Origin: Candidatus Omnitrophota bacterium
GTDB lineage: Bacteria > Omnitrophota > Omnitrophia > Omnitrophales > Aquincolibacteriaceae
Reading direction: 5' to 3'
Assembly (NCBI GenBank): GCA_022711115.1
Contig: JAKLFP010000004.1
Location: forward strand, 242,625 to 281,188
DNA: 38,564 nucleotides
Shown in pieces: positions 35,301 through 38,300 of the stretch (the first letter of the stretch is position 1; each line of letters opens with the position of its first letter). The notes below the pieces were generated by a model, which did no database searches, was not told where the DNA came from, and saw nothing but the letters and a program-made list of their open reading frames with translations. The position numbers and the translations under genes were made by a program.

Positions 35301-38300
35301 ATGATGGAGCGTAAACGAAAGCCGGATGTTGTTCTGGATCGAGAAAAAGTTATGCGAGTTACTCAGCTTTACGGCTCTCTTCGGCGTTCTCCGAGGCTTC
35401 TGGCCTTGACGTATCTTGGGATCATTTTTCATGACTTTGGCAAGGTGTTGAATGCCGGCGACGATTCTTTTGCGAGCGAGCGGCTTACGAGGGATTTCTT
35501 GAAACGCCTTGTGGCTTCGGGACACATGACGGAAGCTGAAGCGACTTTTGTCGTCGCGCTTACCCGGCTGCACACGGACATCGGTTCGTTCAATTACTAC
35601 CAATCGTCGCCTCGCATCATTGAAACTTATATCCACCAGAACAATATCGCTCCCTCAACTTTCCTCGAAGCTTCGATGATCCTTTACCTTGCCGATAACG
35701 GGGGAGCTTATGCCGGAACGATTGATAACGATACTTTAGATAATGTCCTGTGGCTCTCCAAGCCCGACAAACTGAGTGCGTTGGCCCAATATCCCTTCGG
35801 GCTGTATGATTTTTACCTGCGTTATGTTGTTCAGCATGGCCTGATCAATCTTTCGAAATATGATCCTAAGAGTTTCAACGTGGCCGAGGCTTATAAGGAT
35901 TCTCAAGGGATCCTGGATGAATGGGAAGCCGTCAAAGCGGTTGGAGATGAAGCATCCTTTTTACGATTCCAGGATGTCTTTCTGACCTATTTCCCGAGGA
36001 TCCGCAAAGTTGCGGTAAGCCCGTCTTCGGGAACATTGGTCAAATATCTCTACCTGATGACCAAGATCTCGGAGTGGCTTGAAAAACAACCCGGCGGGGA
36101 ATGGCCTCAAAATATCATCTGGCCGACAAGAAACGTGAAGCCGGATGATGCCCTTGAGTTTTTTAAAGCGGTGTTCGGAAATGTTTCGATCCGGGACATC
36201 AAACAACTGACGGAAGCGCCGGACATGAGCCTTGAGAAGATTAAGCAAAACTTCCATATCGCCATGAAAAAATCGCGTTCCGGCATTATCGTGGAGTTCC
36301 CGCCCCCGGGGTTTTCCGCTGCCCGTTCTGAACTTAGAACTGAGAACCTTTCCAGACTTGTGACCGCGATGGCCAAGCGAGACGTGCTGCCCGAGAAGGT
36401 CGGTGGGATCGTGATCTTCGGAAGTTCGAGCAAGAGAATCACTCCCGAGGCGGCAAGATTTTATAAAGAGGGAAAAGCCCCGTGGATCCTGGTTTCTGGG
36501 CGTTTTGGCAAAACAGTGCCTGAAGTTGAGGGGCAGAATTACGGCCGCATGCCTGATGGATCCATGGTCCAACCCGAAGCGCTTGTGTTCAAGAAAGAAC
36601 TGATGGATCTTGGCGTTCCGGAAGAGGCGATCCTTGTCGAGGACCGGTCGCAGGATATGACGCAAAACGCGGAAAAAACCGTGGCGTTGCTTCAGACTCG
36701 TGGTTTGAATCCTGAAACCGTCATCTTGATGCATGGCCCGTACCATGTGTTGCGAGGAGCGCAGGAATTCCGTCGTGCGTTGCAAAAGGCGGGTATGACG
36801 ACACGGCTTTATGAATATGCGGGTTATGTGCCGGACGTAGCAACAGCATCTGAAGCGGAACGCGCCAAAATTGAAAAAACGGCGCTTGCGCAGGTTCAAA
36901 AACTCAATTCGGATGTGCCGGAAATCCCGGAACTTGCTGGCATCAATGGCCTTCGTGATCAACTGATTCCTGTCCGTGCCGAGGTTCGCGAACAGAAGCA
37001 ATATACGATTTCAGCGGATTCACCGGATTTTCGCGACCAGTTCGTGCCAGGGATCCGTGAAGGGTATGTTGCCTTTGCGCAGATCAAACCGGATGGCGTT
37101 GTTTATAAAGAGAAGATAGTTGCCTTGTTTAAAGCGGCTGGTTTTGATGTGTATGTCGGTCCGCTCAAAAAGATGACAAGTGAGATGGTTTCTGAATTCT
37201 ACGCGGTTCACAAGGATAAAGATTTTTTCAAGGATGGCCGCTTGAACGAGTACATGACCCAGGAACCTGGCGTGATTCCTATCTTTTTGGTTTCCGAAAC
37301 GCCAGATGCCATTCAAAAATTTCGCGCTGTGGTTCCATCGATTCGAGAACAGCTGGAAACGACGTCGAAACTCAAGAATCGCATCCATGGTTCGGACTCG
37401 ATTGAAAATGCGCTTATGGAAACCGAGATCATGTTCCGGCGCAGCGAGGTGCGTACTCCTACTTTGGCAGATATACGTGCCGTGATGGAACCTTATTTGG
37501 CTGAAACGAATCCGGATCGCCAAAAGGCCATGCTCGCGGACATGGTAGCTCATTACGGATTATCCGAAGCCGATGCGGGCATGCTTGAAACAATTCATGA
37601 CCACGCGGCCCTCGATGAAGCTGTCAGGAGCGGGCAATTAAACATGCGCGTGATGGTGGATCTGGCAGAGCCCTCCATGATTGAACCTGTCTCCCGTAAT
37701 CTTTCAGGGCATGAAGAACAGCATTTCCCGGGTGTCAAAATCGAGGAAATCATGAGTTATGGCAGAGGGGTCAATGGTCGTCCCGAAGGCGTCAAGCGGG
37801 TGGGCAACACGACGGACATTCTGGCCATGGTGGATAAGATCACGAAGAAATATCCGCCGCTTACGGCCGAAGAAATTCGAAACGGGAAGAAACGTGTTTG
37901 GGTGTTGTCGCTGGATACGGGGGTAGGGACTCGCGCGGGATTATTCACGGTGGCTAGCGGCGGAGTAAAAGGAGCGATTTTAATGCTGGGACACCAGTTG
38001 AGTTCCCAGGTCGTGGACCAGTCGAAAGTATTCGCGAAGACATTGCCGGCAGGGGAATGGTTTATCGTGGCCTCCTCGGATAATATCGCACTTGCCAAGG
38101 CGCCGGAATACAAAGAAGGCCGCGGCTTATTTCTTTATGCGCCGAACGAACAAGTTTTTGGAGATTTGAACAAGGAGGGTATTCCCGGTGAATTCCCCTT
38201 ATCGACTGATCGTCTGAAGTATTTGATGGGATTGGGTCATGCGGCGGTGAACCCTGATGCGTTGGTGGAAGAATTCCGGGAGAAACCCAAGCCTTACCAG

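Larger units (their letters stand above)
22806..37454 (+). repeat. Recurrent R-[SA]-E-[LMV]-R peptide at module boundaries
   Basis: Nine copies occur in this half of the protein: ARSELR 22806-22823 (residue 5852), ARSELR 25164-25181 (6638), NRSELR 28365-28382 (7705), ARSEMR 30264-30281 (8338), ARSEMR 33330-33347 (9360), KRSEVR 34959-34976 (9903), ARSELR 36321-36338 (10357), VRAEVR 36972-36989 (10574) and RSEVR 37440-37454 (10730). Three more lie at residues 604, 671 and 702. Each of the nine precedes a new membrane or enzyme module, often within 15-35 residues of its core. Codons for the motif differ widely, so it is not recent DNA duplication. Function unknown. Confidence 0.8.

Noticed and set aside
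35961-37001. 346-codon minus-strand open frame
   Set aside because: It lies fully inside the giant gene, is antisense to the HD and YdcF-like domains, has no recognisable family and is rich in Arg, His and Phe as expected from reverse-frame reading.
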